Shown in pieces: positions 44,477-52,113 of a DNA stretch of 64,000 nucleotides (the stretch's first letter is position 1; the number at the start of each line of letters is the position of its first letter). The notes under the pieces were generated by a model. That model did no database searches. It was not told the DNA's origin and saw only the letters and a program-made list of their open reading frames with translations. The translations under genes and the position numbers were made by a program. The stretch is from contig NC_017671.1 of assembly GCF_000284595.1 (NCBI RefSeq), positions 4,497,001 to 4,561,000 on the forward strand. Reading direction: 5' to 3'. Source of the DNA: Stenotrophomonas maltophilia D457. GTDB taxonomy: Bacteria > Pseudomonadota > Gammaproteobacteria > Xanthomonadales > Xanthomonadaceae.

Positions 44477-45322
44477 TCAGTCCTCGCCGGCCAGCACGGC
44501 CGAGCCCTGGCGCAGCGACTGGTAGACCTCGCCGGTCTGCGGGCGCACGCCGTGCCACTGCAGGAAGCTCTCGGCGGCCTGCTCGACCAGCATGCCCAGG
44601 CCGTCGACGGTATTGCGGCACTGCGCCGCACGGGCCCAGGCCAGGAAGGCGATGGCCGCCTCGCCGTAGTTCAGGTCGACGGCAGTGGTCATCGAATTGA
44701 CCAGCGACAGCGGCAGCTTGAACTCGACGTCGCGGTCGCGGCCAGCCGAGGTGGCATTGACGATCAGTTCGAAGTCGCCGAGGTCGCGCAGGTCTTCCCA
44801 GTAGCGGCTGATCGCACGGCCGGGCTCGCCCATCGCGTCGATCAGTTCGTCGGCGCGCTCCGGCGTGCGGTTGACCACCACCAGTTCGGTGATGCCGGCA
44901 TCGAGCAGCGCCGGGGCGACGCTGCGCGCCGAGCCACCGGCGCCGATCATCAGCACGCGGCGGCCGCGCAGGTCCAGGCCGTGGCGGTCGGTCAGGTCGC
45001 GCACCAGGCCGATGCCATCGGTGGTGTCGCCGTGCCAGCGGTCGCCCTTGCGCAGCAGTGTGTTGACCGAGCCGGCGCGGCGCGCGCGCGCGGTCAGCGT
45101 GGTGCACACCGAGAACGCGGCTTCCTTGTGCGGCAGGGTGACGTTGGCGCCGACACCGTCCTCGGCGGCGAAGGCCTCCAGTCCGGCCAGGAACGCATCC
45201 GGGGCCAGGTCGATCGCGCGGTAGTCGATGGCGATGCCTTCCTGGCGACCGAACGTCGCGTGGATCTGCGGCGACTTCGAGTGGGCAACGGGGTGTCCGA
45301 AGACGGCGTAACGGTCGGTCAT
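44477..45322 (-). CDS. aroE: Shikimate 5-dehydrogenase
   Basis: A 281-aa NADP-dependent enzyme of the shikimate pathway (3-dehydroshikimate to shikimate). Substrate-site motifs are FGHPVAHSKSPQIHATFG (Ser15, Ser17) and the catalytic Lys66 in ANVTLPHKEAA; the NADP loop is LMIGAGGSARSVAPAL. NRTPERADEL carries the Arg typical of NADP preference. The C-terminal GLGMLVEQAAESFLQWHG is standard. Length is typical. It is divergent from the TolB-like gene with 48 bp between starts. Confidence 0.96.
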   Translation of the reverse strand: MTDRYAVFGHPVAHSKSPQIHATFGRQEGIAIDYRAIDLAPDAFLAGLEAFAAEDGVGANVTLPHKEAAFSVCTTLTARARRAGSVNTLLRKGDRWHGDTTDGIGLVRDLTDRHGLDLRGRRVLMIGAGGSARSVAPALLDAGITELVVVNRTPERADELIDAMGEPGRAISRYWEDLRDLGDFELIVNATSAGRDRDVEFKLPLSLVNSMTTAVDLNYGEAAIAFLAWARAAQCRNTVDGLGMLVEQAAESFLQWHGVRPQTGEVYQSLRQGSAVLAGED

Positions 45323-45370
45323 GGAATCCTCAAGCTGGCTAGACTGATGCTCTTTCGTGCACGGAACCGG

Positions 45371-46234
45371 ATGATGCGCATCACCCCGCCCCTGCTGGTG
45401 CTCGCCGCCAGTCTACTCTCTGCCCCCGTGGCGATGGCGTTGAACGAGTACGGCATCGAAGGCATGGGCGTGGTCTCGACCCGCGCCGACGAAGGTCGCG
45501 CCACGATCAGCGCCGATGGCCAGCGCATCGTCTTCGCCCGCCGCGGCGAGGCCGGCTGGGGCCTGTGGGAGGCGCGCGTGGTGGACGGTCGCTGGCAGCA
45601 GGCACAGGTACTGCCGGTAGGCGTGGCCGGTGAAGCCCGCGATCCCTACTTCAGCCGTGACGGCCGCTGGCTGCTGTTCGCGGCCGGCCGCGAGGGCGCG
45701 CTGGCGCTGTACCGCGCCGCGTTGGCCGCCGACGGCCGGCTGGGCCCGGCGCAGCCGCTGGCCGGTGACGGCGGGCGCCGGGAAGAGCGCGGGCCGGCCC
45801 TGAGCGCGGACGGCAAGCAGCTGTTGTTTGCCCGCCAGCAGGGCCGTGGCGCCGGCTGGGACCTGTTCGTGGCGACGCTGGATGCGCAGGGCCTGCGCGG
45901 CCCGGCCAGCGCACTGAGCGCGTTGAACAGCGCCGACGACGAGACCGACGGCGACTGGCTGGGCCAGGACGGCGCCGTGGTGTTCAGCCGCGGCAACGGC
46001 AGTACCGCGCAGGTCTGGAGCAGCGGCTGTGCGTGGAGCGGTGTAGCGCTGCAGCCGCTGGGGCTGTCGTTCAACCAGGCCGGCGGCTGGACCGGTGCGC
46101 CGGTGGTCGACAACGCCAAGCCGGGCGAGATGATGGTGGCCAGCAGTGCAGCGAAGGCGCCGCGTGCCGGTGGCGTGGACGTGTACCGGTTGGCGGTGCC
46201 GAAGGTGGCGGCGGTGGCCGGGTGCGCGCGGTAG
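45371..46234 (+). CDS. Secreted TolB/PD40-like beta-propeller protein
   Basis: About 287 aa, with a signal peptide (MRITPPLLVLAASLLSAPVA, cleaved near MALNEYG). At least three WD40-like PD40 repeats are seen: RATISADGQRIVFARRGEAG, DPYFSRDGRWLLFAAGREG and GPALSADGKQLLFARQQGRG. Proteins of this type are periplasmic propellers related to TolB but lack the TolB N-terminal domain; a ligand is unknown. A further ATG at 45347 is possible but precedes the signal peptide with a charged stretch. The stop TAG belongs to a GTAG repeat. Confidence 0.8.
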   Translation: MMRITPPLLVLAASLLSAPVAMALNEYGIEGMGVVSTRADEGRATISADGQRIVFARRGEAGWGLWEARVVDGRWQQAQVLPVGVAGEARDPYFSRDGRWLLFAAGREGALALYRAALAADGRLGPAQPLAGDGGRREERGPALSADGKQLLFARQQGRGAGWDLFVATLDAQGLRGPASALSALNSADDETDGDWLGQDGAVVFSRGNGSTAQVWSSGCAWSGVALQPLGLSFNQAGGWTGAPVVDNAKPGEMMVASSAAKAPRAGGVDVYRLAVPKVAAVAGCAR

Positions 46235-46343
46235 ATCCACGCCATGCGTGGATGGCCGTTTGGTAGATGCCAACCTTGGTTGGCATACGTGAAAGCGCCA
46301 ACCAAGGTTGGCGACTACCAGTAGATCCACGCCACGCGTGGAT
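46231..46343. repeat. Cluster of four GTAG hairpins
   Basis: Two copies of GTAGATCCACGCC (46231, 46321) flank an inverted pair: GTAGATGCCAACCTTGGTTG and GCCAACCAAGGTTGGCGACT plus AC. It lies between the convergent TolB-like and SHOCT genes and supplies the stop of the former. Confidence 0.85.
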
Positions 46344-46354
46344 GAAACGCCCCG

Positions 46355-46624
46355 TCAGCGCGACAACACCTTGGCGCGCAACTGCTCGTACTCCATCTCG
46401 CTCAGCTGGCCGTTGTCCTTGCGCTGGTTCAACGCGGCCAGCTCGGCCTGCACGGTCTCCGGCAGCGCCTGCTCACGGGCCACGTGGCGGGCAGCGGAGA
46501 GCTGTTCCGGCGGGCGCTTGCCGGCCCGCCAGGCGGCGATGAAGACAGCGACGATGATGGCGCCGAACACCAGCGTACCGGTGCCCCAGATCAGCCATTG
46601 CACCCATCCCAGTTCGGGTCCCAT
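46355..46624 (-). CDS. Small membrane protein with SHOCT domain
   Basis: An 89-aa protein. One N-terminal helix (VQWLIWGTGTLVFGAIIVAV) is followed by a cytoplasmic tail ending in a SHOCT-type motif (LAALNQRKDNGQLSEMEYEQ, then LRAKVLSR). SHOCT motifs are short C-terminal oligomerisation elements found with varied partners. It lies 32 bp downstream of hemB and is probably co-transcribed with it. Function unknown. Confidence 0.82.
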   Translation of the reverse strand: MGPELGWVQWLIWGTGTLVFGAIIVAVFIAAWRAGKRPPEQLSAARHVAREQALPETVQAELAALNQRKDNGQLSEMEYEQLRAKVLSR

Positions 46625-46656
46625 CGCGCAGTCCTCCGTCTATCGTGGCGCTATTG

Positions 46657-47646
46657 TCAGCGCTCGCGCAGCCATCGCGCCACCTGCGGCGCGAAATAGG
46701 TCAGCACGCCATCGGCACCGGCCCGCTTGAAGCCCAGCAGCGACTCCAGCACGCAGGCGCGCTCGTCCAGCCAGCCATTGGCGAAGGCGGCCTTCATCAT
46801 CGCGTACTCGCCACTCACCTGATAGGCGAAGGTCGGCACGCCGAATGTCTCCTTCACCCGGCGCACCAGGTCCAGGTACGGCATGCCCGGCTTGACCATC
46901 ACCATGTCGGCGCCCTCTTCCAGGTCCAGCGCGATCTCGCGCAGGGCCTCGTCGCCGTTGGCCGGGTCCATCTGGTAGGTCTTCTTGTCGGCCTTGCCGA
47001 GGCTGGCCGCGCTGCCCACCGCATCACGGAACGGGCCGTAGAACGCCGAGGCGTACTTGGCCGAGTAGGCCATGATGCGCACGTTGATGTGGTTGTCGGC
47101 ATCCAGCGCACGGCGGATCGCGCCGATGCGGCCGTCCATCATGTCCGACGGCGAGACGATGTCCACACCGGCCTCGGCGTGCGACAGCGACTGCTTGACC
47201 AGCGCTTCGACAGTGATGTCGTTGAGCACGTAACCCTTGTCGTCGATGATGCCGTCCTGGCCGTGGGTGGTGTACGGGTCCAGCGCCACGTCGGTCATCA
47301 CTCCCAGTTCCGGGAAGCGCGACTTCAGCGCGCGGATCGCACGCTGCGCCAGGCCGTCCTCGGCCCACGCCGCCGACGCGTCCAGCGACTTCAGCGACGG
47401 GTCGATCACCGGGAACAGGTCGATCACTGGAATGCCCAGTTCCAGCGCTTCTTCGGCCACCTTCAGCAGCTCTTCGATCGACAGCCGCTCCACGCCCGGC
47501 ATCGACGGCACTGCGGTGCGGCCCGCACGTTCGTGCACGAACACCGGGTAGATCAGGTCGTCGGTGGTCAGCGTGTTCTCGCGCATCAGGCGGCGCGAGA
47601 ACTCGTCGTGGCGCATGCGGCGCGGGCGGTAAAGCGGGTGGGACAT
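46657..47646 (-). CDS. hemB: Delta-aminolevulinic acid dehydratase (porphobilinogen synthase)
   Basis: A 329-aa enzyme joining two 5-aminolevulinate molecules to porphobilinogen in heme synthesis. Active-site lysines are Lys197 (MAYSAKYASAFYGPFRDA) and Lys252 (VMVKPGMPYLD). The metal region reads DVALDPYTTHGQDG (119-132), without the three cysteines of zinc-dependent enzymes. This indicates the magnesium-type class known from Pseudomonas. N-terminal RPRRMRHDEFSRRLMRENTL is typical. It lies 20 bp after the bestrophin gene on the same strand. Confidence 0.96.
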   Translation of the reverse strand: MSHPLYRPRRMRHDEFSRRLMRENTLTTDDLIYPVFVHERAGRTAVPSMPGVERLSIEELLKVAEEALELGIPVIDLFPVIDPSLKSLDASAAWAEDGLAQRAIRALKSRFPELGVMTDVALDPYTTHGQDGIIDDKGYVLNDITVEALVKQSLSHAEAGVDIVSPSDMMDGRIGAIRRALDADNHINVRIMAYSAKYASAFYGPFRDAVGSAASLGKADKKTYQMDPANGDEALREIALDLEEGADMVMVKPGMPYLDLVRRVKETFGVPTFAYQVSGEYAMMKAAFANGWLDERACVLESLLGFKRAGADGVLTYFAPQVARWLRER

Positions 47647-47665
47647 GGCAGGCTCCGAGGAGTGG

Positions 47666-48583
47666 CTATTGCAACAGGTAGCCCTGCGGCAGCAGGGGTT
47701 CGGGCAACGGGCGTTCGCCGAGCGCGTCGAGCTGGTCGATCTCGATCGTGCGCACCAGCGCGTCCAGCGGCAGGTCGTTCGGCTCCAGGCCGAACGGGTC
47801 TTCCATTTCTTCGCCCAGCTGGTCCAGGCCGAAGAAGGCGTAGGCCAGCACCGCCGACAGCACCGGCGTGCCCCAGCCCAGCGAGCTGGCCAGGCCGAAC
47901 GGCAGCAGCACGCAGAACATCCATGCGCAGCGATGCAGCAGCAGGGTGTAGGCGAACGGCAGCGGCGTGGTGAGGATGCGCTCGCAGCCGGCCTGGATCG
48001 ACGACATCGCGTGCAGGCGCTCTTCCAGCTGGGTGTAGAGGATCGGGTCGAGTTCGCCGGCGCGCAGGGCCTGGGCCAGCTCGGCAGCGATCATCGACAG
48101 CAATGCGTCGGGCACGTTCTCGCGCTGGCCCAGCTGCTCGCGCTGCGGCTTGTCCAGCCACGGCAACGCCGCCAGGGCCACGATGCGCCCGCGCAGGCGC
48201 GCGGCCAGCGCATGGGCAAAAGCCGTAGTGAGGTAGGCGATGCGGCGGCGGCGACCGGCGTCATCGGCCAGCAGCAGGTTCACCTGGCGGGCCAGCGAAC
48301 GCGATTCGTAGACCAGCTGGCCCCACAGCTTGCGGCCTTCCCACCAGCGGTCGTAGCAGGCGCTGTTGCGGAAACTGAGGAAGATCGACAGCACCAGGCC
48401 GAGCAGGGTGAACGGCGTGACGGAAACGCGCTCGATGCCGGTCGGCGGCGCCAGCTCCACCACCGCGGCCACCGCGATGGACAGGATCAGGATGGCCAGC
48501 ACCTTCGGCGCGATCGCTTTTACGATCGAGCCGCGCAGGATGTACAGCAGTTGCCAGCCGTGGGGACGGGGTCGGATGATCAT
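47666..48583 (-). CDS. Bestrophin-family ion channel (UPF0187)
   Basis: A 305-aa membrane protein starting MIIRPRPHGWQLLYILRGSI. It has four main helices and the bestrophin motifs LGLVLSIFLSFRNSACYDRW, WEGRKLWGQLVYESRSLARQ and the acidic EEMEDPFGLEPNDLPLD near residue 270. Bacterial homologues form pentameric channels, some cation-selective and some anion-selective. Selectivity cannot be told here. Probably in an operon with hemB. Confidence 0.9.
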   Translation of the reverse strand: MIIRPRPHGWQLLYILRGSIVKAIAPKVLAILILSIAVAAVVELAPPTGIERVSVTPFTLLGLVLSIFLSFRNSACYDRWWEGRKLWGQLVYESRSLARQVNLLLADDAGRRRRIAYLTTAFAHALAARLRGRIVALAALPWLDKPQREQLGQRENVPDALLSMIAAELAQALRAGELDPILYTQLEERLHAMSSIQAGCERILTTPLPFAYTLLLHRCAWMFCVLLPFGLASSLGWGTPVLSAVLAYAFFGLDQLGEEMEDPFGLEPNDLPLDALVRTIEIDQLDALGERPLPEPLLPQGYLLQ

Positions 48584-48706
48584 GGGGCAGCCGCGCCGGG
48601 CGCGGATTCACAGGCACGCGGGGGGCTCGCGCAGCCATTCATTGTACGCCCCTGCCCGGCCCGCGGCCGTGTACCTGCGACGCCCTGTCGCACCCGGCGA
48701 TGCGGC

Positions 48707-48955
48707 TCAGATCACGCCGCCCCCCAGGCCCAGGCGCAGGATGCCGACCACCACCACGATGCCGTTCAGCACCAGCCCGGCCCAGGCCCGGCCGCGCTTG
48801 GTCGGGTGGGTGAACAGGATGCCCAGCGCGGCGATCACCGCGCCCACGGCGGCGAACGGGATCAGGAACCAGTTGCCCCAGCCCAGCAGCGGAATCAGCG
48901 CCAGGATCATCCACAACAGCGCCAGTACGCCCCACAACAGACTGATCACGCCCAT
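48707..48955 (-). CDS. Small two- to three-helix membrane protein
   Basis: An 82-aa hydrophobic protein: MGVISLLWGVLALLWMILAL, WFLIPFAAVGAVIAALGILF and a third helix LVLNGIVVVVGILRLGLGG, with a basic loop THPTKRGRAWAG between. It resembles small DUF4190-like membrane proteins but that is uncertain. A GGGAGAG ribosome site lies just upstream of its ATG on the minus strand. Function unknown. Confidence 0.75.
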   Translation of the reverse strand: MGVISLLWGVLALLWMILALIPLLGWGNWFLIPFAAVGAVIAALGILFTHPTKRGRAWAGLVLNGIVVVVGILRLGLGGGVI

Positions 48956-49141
48956 TCCACTCTCCCGCAGTTGGTTCCTGTCTGTGCACCATAGTCGTTC
49001 CCGCCGTCGCCGCCTACTGCCGTTGGCGGGGCTGTCACCGGCACCGTGCTAGCGTGCCGCCGTGCCTGCTCTGGGCCGGGTGTTGGCGCCGATTCAGAGT
49101 AGCCCGCCGATGATCGCAACCAGTCCTACAGGGGTCGTGCC

Positions 49142-49600
49142 ATGAACATCCGTTGGGCCGCGTTGGCGGCCATCCTGCTGGTCGCCGCCGGCTGTGCCAG
49201 CACCTCCAAGGTCATGCTGGGGCGCGCCCGCGCGCCGATCGATCCGGCACTGGTGCAGATCTATTCGACGCCGCCGGCCGGCTCCCAGGAAATCGCCCAG
49301 CTGGAATCGGCGTCTGCCGTGGGCTTCGGCACGCAGGGCCAGACCGATGCAGCGGTGGCGCGCCTGAAGCGCGAGGCCGCAGCGCTGGGCGCCAATGGCG
49401 TGGTGCTGATGGGCGTGGGCAGCAGCGGCTCACCGGTGGGCATGTCGGTGGGTGCCGGCACGTTCGGCTCGCATGTCGGCGGTGGCGTCGGCATCGGTAT
49501 TCCGACCACGCAGAAGCGCGCCGCCGGCGTGGCGATCTGGGTGCCGAACCCGGAACCCCCGGCACGACTGCCGACGCAGGTGATCACCCCGCAGCGGTGA
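49142..49600 (+). CDS. Small lipoprotein
   Basis: A 152-aa predicted lipoprotein with the lipobox VAAGCAS (Cys18). The mature part contains YSTPPAGSQEIAQLESASAV and a conserved-looking helix AAVARLKREAAALGANGVVL. A Gly/Ser-rich stretch (VGVGSS-type, GTFGSHVGGGVGIGIP) and a short Val/Trp strand follow. The LKxxAAxLGANGVVL pattern is shared with small lipoproteins that have YbjQ/UPF0145-like or YgdI-like folds. No function is known. Confidence 0.8.
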   Translation: MNIRWAALAAILLVAAGCASTSKVMLGRARAPIDPALVQIYSTPPAGSQEIAQLESASAVGFGTQGQTDAAVARLKREAAALGANGVVLMGVGSSGSPVGMSVGAGTFGSHVGGGVGIGIPTTQKRAAGVAIWVPNPEPPARLPTQVITPQR

Positions 49601-49619
49601 CGCGGCAGCATCACCGCGG

Positions 49620-49695
49620 GTAGTGCCGGCCGCTGGCCGGCAACCTCAGAAATCCTCCCGACGTCAGGGGAATGCCGGCCAGCGGCCGGCACTAC
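49620..49695. repeat. GTAG palindrome pair
   Basis: GTAGTGCCGGCCGCTGGCCG and its inverted arm ending CCGGCACTAC, with a spacer unlike that at 27182. It sits between convergent genes. Confidence 0.92.
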
Positions 49696-49705
49696 CGGGG
49701 GGTGT

Positions 49706-51505
49706 TCAGCGCTTGTACTTCGGCACGAACACCTTGTTCACCGCGTCGGCCAGCTGGTCCGGCGGCAGCAGGCCCTGGTCGAGCAGGAAGTTGTTGAACG
49801 CCAGGCGGTCGAACTTCGCACCCAGTGCCAGCTCGGTCTGCATGCGCAGTTCCAGGATACGGGTGTAGCCGTAGAAGTAGCTGCCGGCCTGGCCCGGCAT
49901 GCGCACCATGTAGCGGTCCAGTTCCTGGGTGGCCATCGCCTTGGACAGGCCGACCTGCTCCATCAGCACGCGCTCGCCGTTGGCGCGGTCGGTCAGGCCG
50001 AGGTTGAGCATCGGGTCGAGCATCGCGCGTGCGGCGCGCAGCAGGCGGAACTGCAGGGCGATCATCTGCCCGTCCAGCGGCTCGTACGGCACCATCTCGG
50101 CCTCGGCATACAGCGCCCAGCCTTCCACGTTCACCGAATTGAACGCGAACATGGTGCGTGCCAGCGACACGCCGCGCTCGACCATCGCGGTGAACTGCAG
50201 CTCGTGGCCGGGGCGGCCTTCATGCGCGCTCAGCGTCCACGCCGCCGCACCGAAGTTGAAGTCGTCGTACTGTGCGCCCGGGCCCGCGGCCGGGTTGCCC
50301 AGCGGCAGCACGAAGGTGCCCTGCTGCCCGGTGTTGTTGACCAGCGGCGCCGGCAGGAAATGCGGGGCCGGGCTGGCCGCGCTCTCGGCGGCCGAACCCA
50401 GGCGCATCTGCATGGCGCGCTTGGGCACGTCGACGATGGCGTGCTCGCGGATCAGCGGATCGATCGCATCGATCACCTTGCGGTAGTGGCCTTCCAGATG
50501 GTCGTCGGCGATCTTGTCGGCCTTCAGCGCGCGGATCACCGCCACCGGGTCGCTTGGGTCGGCCACCTTCAGGCCCTTCTCCTTCACCACCAGCGGCGCC
50601 AGCTGCTGCATCGCCGAGCGGGTTTCCATGAACTCCAGCTGCGCACGCTGCATCAGCAGCTTCGGGTCGATGTCGATGCCGACCTGCTTGAGCTGGTAGG
50701 CGTACAGCGGCGCCGGCAGCCGTGCGTCGGTGCGCGCCTTCGGCAGCACGGTCGAGCGCGTCCAGCTGGCGTAGTCCTTCATCTGCCCGGCCAGGGCCTT
50801 CATCGCTTCATCGGCGCCGGCGATCTGGTACTTCTTCAGCAGCGACTCGATGCCGCTGATGTAGGTCTCGACGTTGTCCAGCGACTGCTGCACTTCGATC
50901 TTCGTCGGCTGCAACAGGCTGCTGTCCTTCAAGCGCTCTTCGTAGCGCTGGCGGGCCAGCGTGGTGAACGCGGTGCCGCCCGGCTGCAGGCCGGCGTAAG
51001 CCTTGAGGCGGTCGATCGCCTTGGCCCGGCGCTCGGCCGGCACCTGGTCGGACAGCAGCAGGTTAAGGCCGCTGAACACCGTCTGCGGCGCGTCACTCCA
51101 CGGCAGCAGGTACTTCTCGTTGAGCTCACTGCCTTCGATGTTCTGGTTGGCGGCGTGGATCATGATCTCCAGGTCCTGGCGGACGTTGGGATCCTGCTCG
51201 GTGGGCAGCTTCGCCTTCAGTTCGTCGCGGGCCTTGGCCATCGCGGCGCGGTAGCGCTTGCCGTTGTCCGCGCCGAGGTCGGCCACCTTGTCGTCGTAGC
51301 CGGGCACGCCGAAGAAGCCGGTTTCTTCCGGCTGGAACGGGCCCTGCGCATCGAGCAGGATCTGCGCCAGTGCGTTGCTGCGGGCCACCCAGGCCGGGCT
51401 GGCCGGTGTGGCGGCCTTGGCGGCGGGTGCCGCCAGCGCCGGCGGTGCGGACAGCAGCGGGGCGGCGGTCAGGGCCAGGGCAACGGCCAACGCGATCGGC
51501 TTCAT
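49706..51505 (-). CDS. DUF885 family secreted metallopeptidase-like protein
   Basis: A 599-aa protein with a Sec signal peptide (MKPIALAVALALTAAPLLSA, then PPALA). The DUF885 domain contains the HExxH-like zinc motif AHEGRPGHELQFTAMVERGV at about residues 430-450, with downstream EGWALYAEAEM and RAMLDPMLNLGLTD. DUF885 proteins are thought to be zinc carboxypeptidase/M3-like peptidases in the periplasm. It is in a minus-strand run with a Coa1-like and a DPP IV gene. Substrate unknown. Confidence 0.87.
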   Translation of the reverse strand: MKPIALAVALALTAAPLLSAPPALAAPAAKAATPASPAWVARSNALAQILLDAQGPFQPEETGFFGVPGYDDKVADLGADNGKRYRAAMAKARDELKAKLPTEQDPNVRQDLEIMIHAANQNIEGSELNEKYLLPWSDAPQTVFSGLNLLLSDQVPAERRAKAIDRLKAYAGLQPGGTAFTTLARQRYEERLKDSSLLQPTKIEVQQSLDNVETYISGIESLLKKYQIAGADEAMKALAGQMKDYASWTRSTVLPKARTDARLPAPLYAYQLKQVGIDIDPKLLMQRAQLEFMETRSAMQQLAPLVVKEKGLKVADPSDPVAVIRALKADKIADDHLEGHYRKVIDAIDPLIREHAIVDVPKRAMQMRLGSAAESAASPAPHFLPAPLVNNTGQQGTFVLPLGNPAAGPGAQYDDFNFGAAAWTLSAHEGRPGHELQFTAMVERGVSLARTMFAFNSVNVEGWALYAEAEMVPYEPLDGQMIALQFRLLRAARAMLDPMLNLGLTDRANGERVLMEQVGLSKAMATQELDRYMVRMPGQAGSYFYGYTRILELRMQTELALGAKFDRLAFNNFLLDQGLLPPDQLADAVNKVFVPKYKR

Positions 51506-51572
51506 GGTGCACTCCAGGACAGGGTTGCCCGCACCCTACGCGCTCAGCGCGGTGGCGACAATCGGCCGGAGG

Positions 51573-52088
51573 TCACAACGCTGCGGTCAGCGGGCATTCG
51601 CCGCGTTCGCGGCAGGCCTGCAGTTCGCATTCCTGCGCGGCCTCATCGTCATCCAGCGCAGTCAGGTCGAAGGTCTGCTTGTTCTCGCCCAGCACGTACA
51701 TCACCGGGTAGTCCCACACGTCGTCACTGCGGGTGCCCTTCACGAACAACCGGCCGTGTGCGCGGGGGCCTTCCAGGGCCACGGTCAGGCCGACATCGCG
51801 CTGGCCGTTGAGCGCGGTCTGCATGCTGCCCAGCGGCATCGATTCGGTACGCAGCGGCTCGCCGAAGGCTTCCACCAGTTCGATGCTGCAGCCGGCGCGA
51901 CGCATCGCCTCGCGCATCGGTGGGCTCTCGCGTGCCGCCTCACTCCAGCGCAGCACGCTCCAGGCCACCGTGCCACCGGCCCCGGCCAGCACCAGCAGCA
52001 CGGCCACGGGCATCGCCCAGCGCCAGTGGCGGGACCACCAGCCGGCGGGCTTCGGGCCGTGGGTGGGAATCGGCGGCGGCAGTGTCAT
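51573..52088 (-). CDS. Coa1/Tim21-like single-pass membrane protein
   Basis: A 171-aa protein with one helix (WAMPVAVLLVLAGAGGTVAW) after a Pro-rich N-terminus. A periplasmic domain follows with IELVEAFGEPLRTESMPLGS, VGLTVALEGPRAHGRLFVKG and WDYPVMYVLG. This pattern matches the cytochrome oxidase assembly factor Coa1 fold as found in bacteria. The C-terminus has three Cys (CELQACRERGEC), possibly forming disulfides. There is no cytochrome oxidase gene nearby, so an assembly role is not supported by context. Confidence 0.7.
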   Translation of the reverse strand: MTLPPPIPTHGPKPAGWWSRHWRWAMPVAVLLVLAGAGGTVAWSVLRWSEAARESPPMREAMRRAGCSIELVEAFGEPLRTESMPLGSMQTALNGQRDVGLTVALEGPRAHGRLFVKGTRSDDVWDYPVMYVLGENKQTFDLTALDDDEAAQECELQACRERGECPLTAAL

Positions 52089-52113
52089 CGGCGGGCTCCT
52101 TCCCGTCTGTGTT

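Noticed and set aside
41811..44525. Plus-strand open frame of about 904 codons opposite dinG
   Set aside because: dinG carries intact helicase motifs. The opposite frame is compositionally typical of an antisense shadow.
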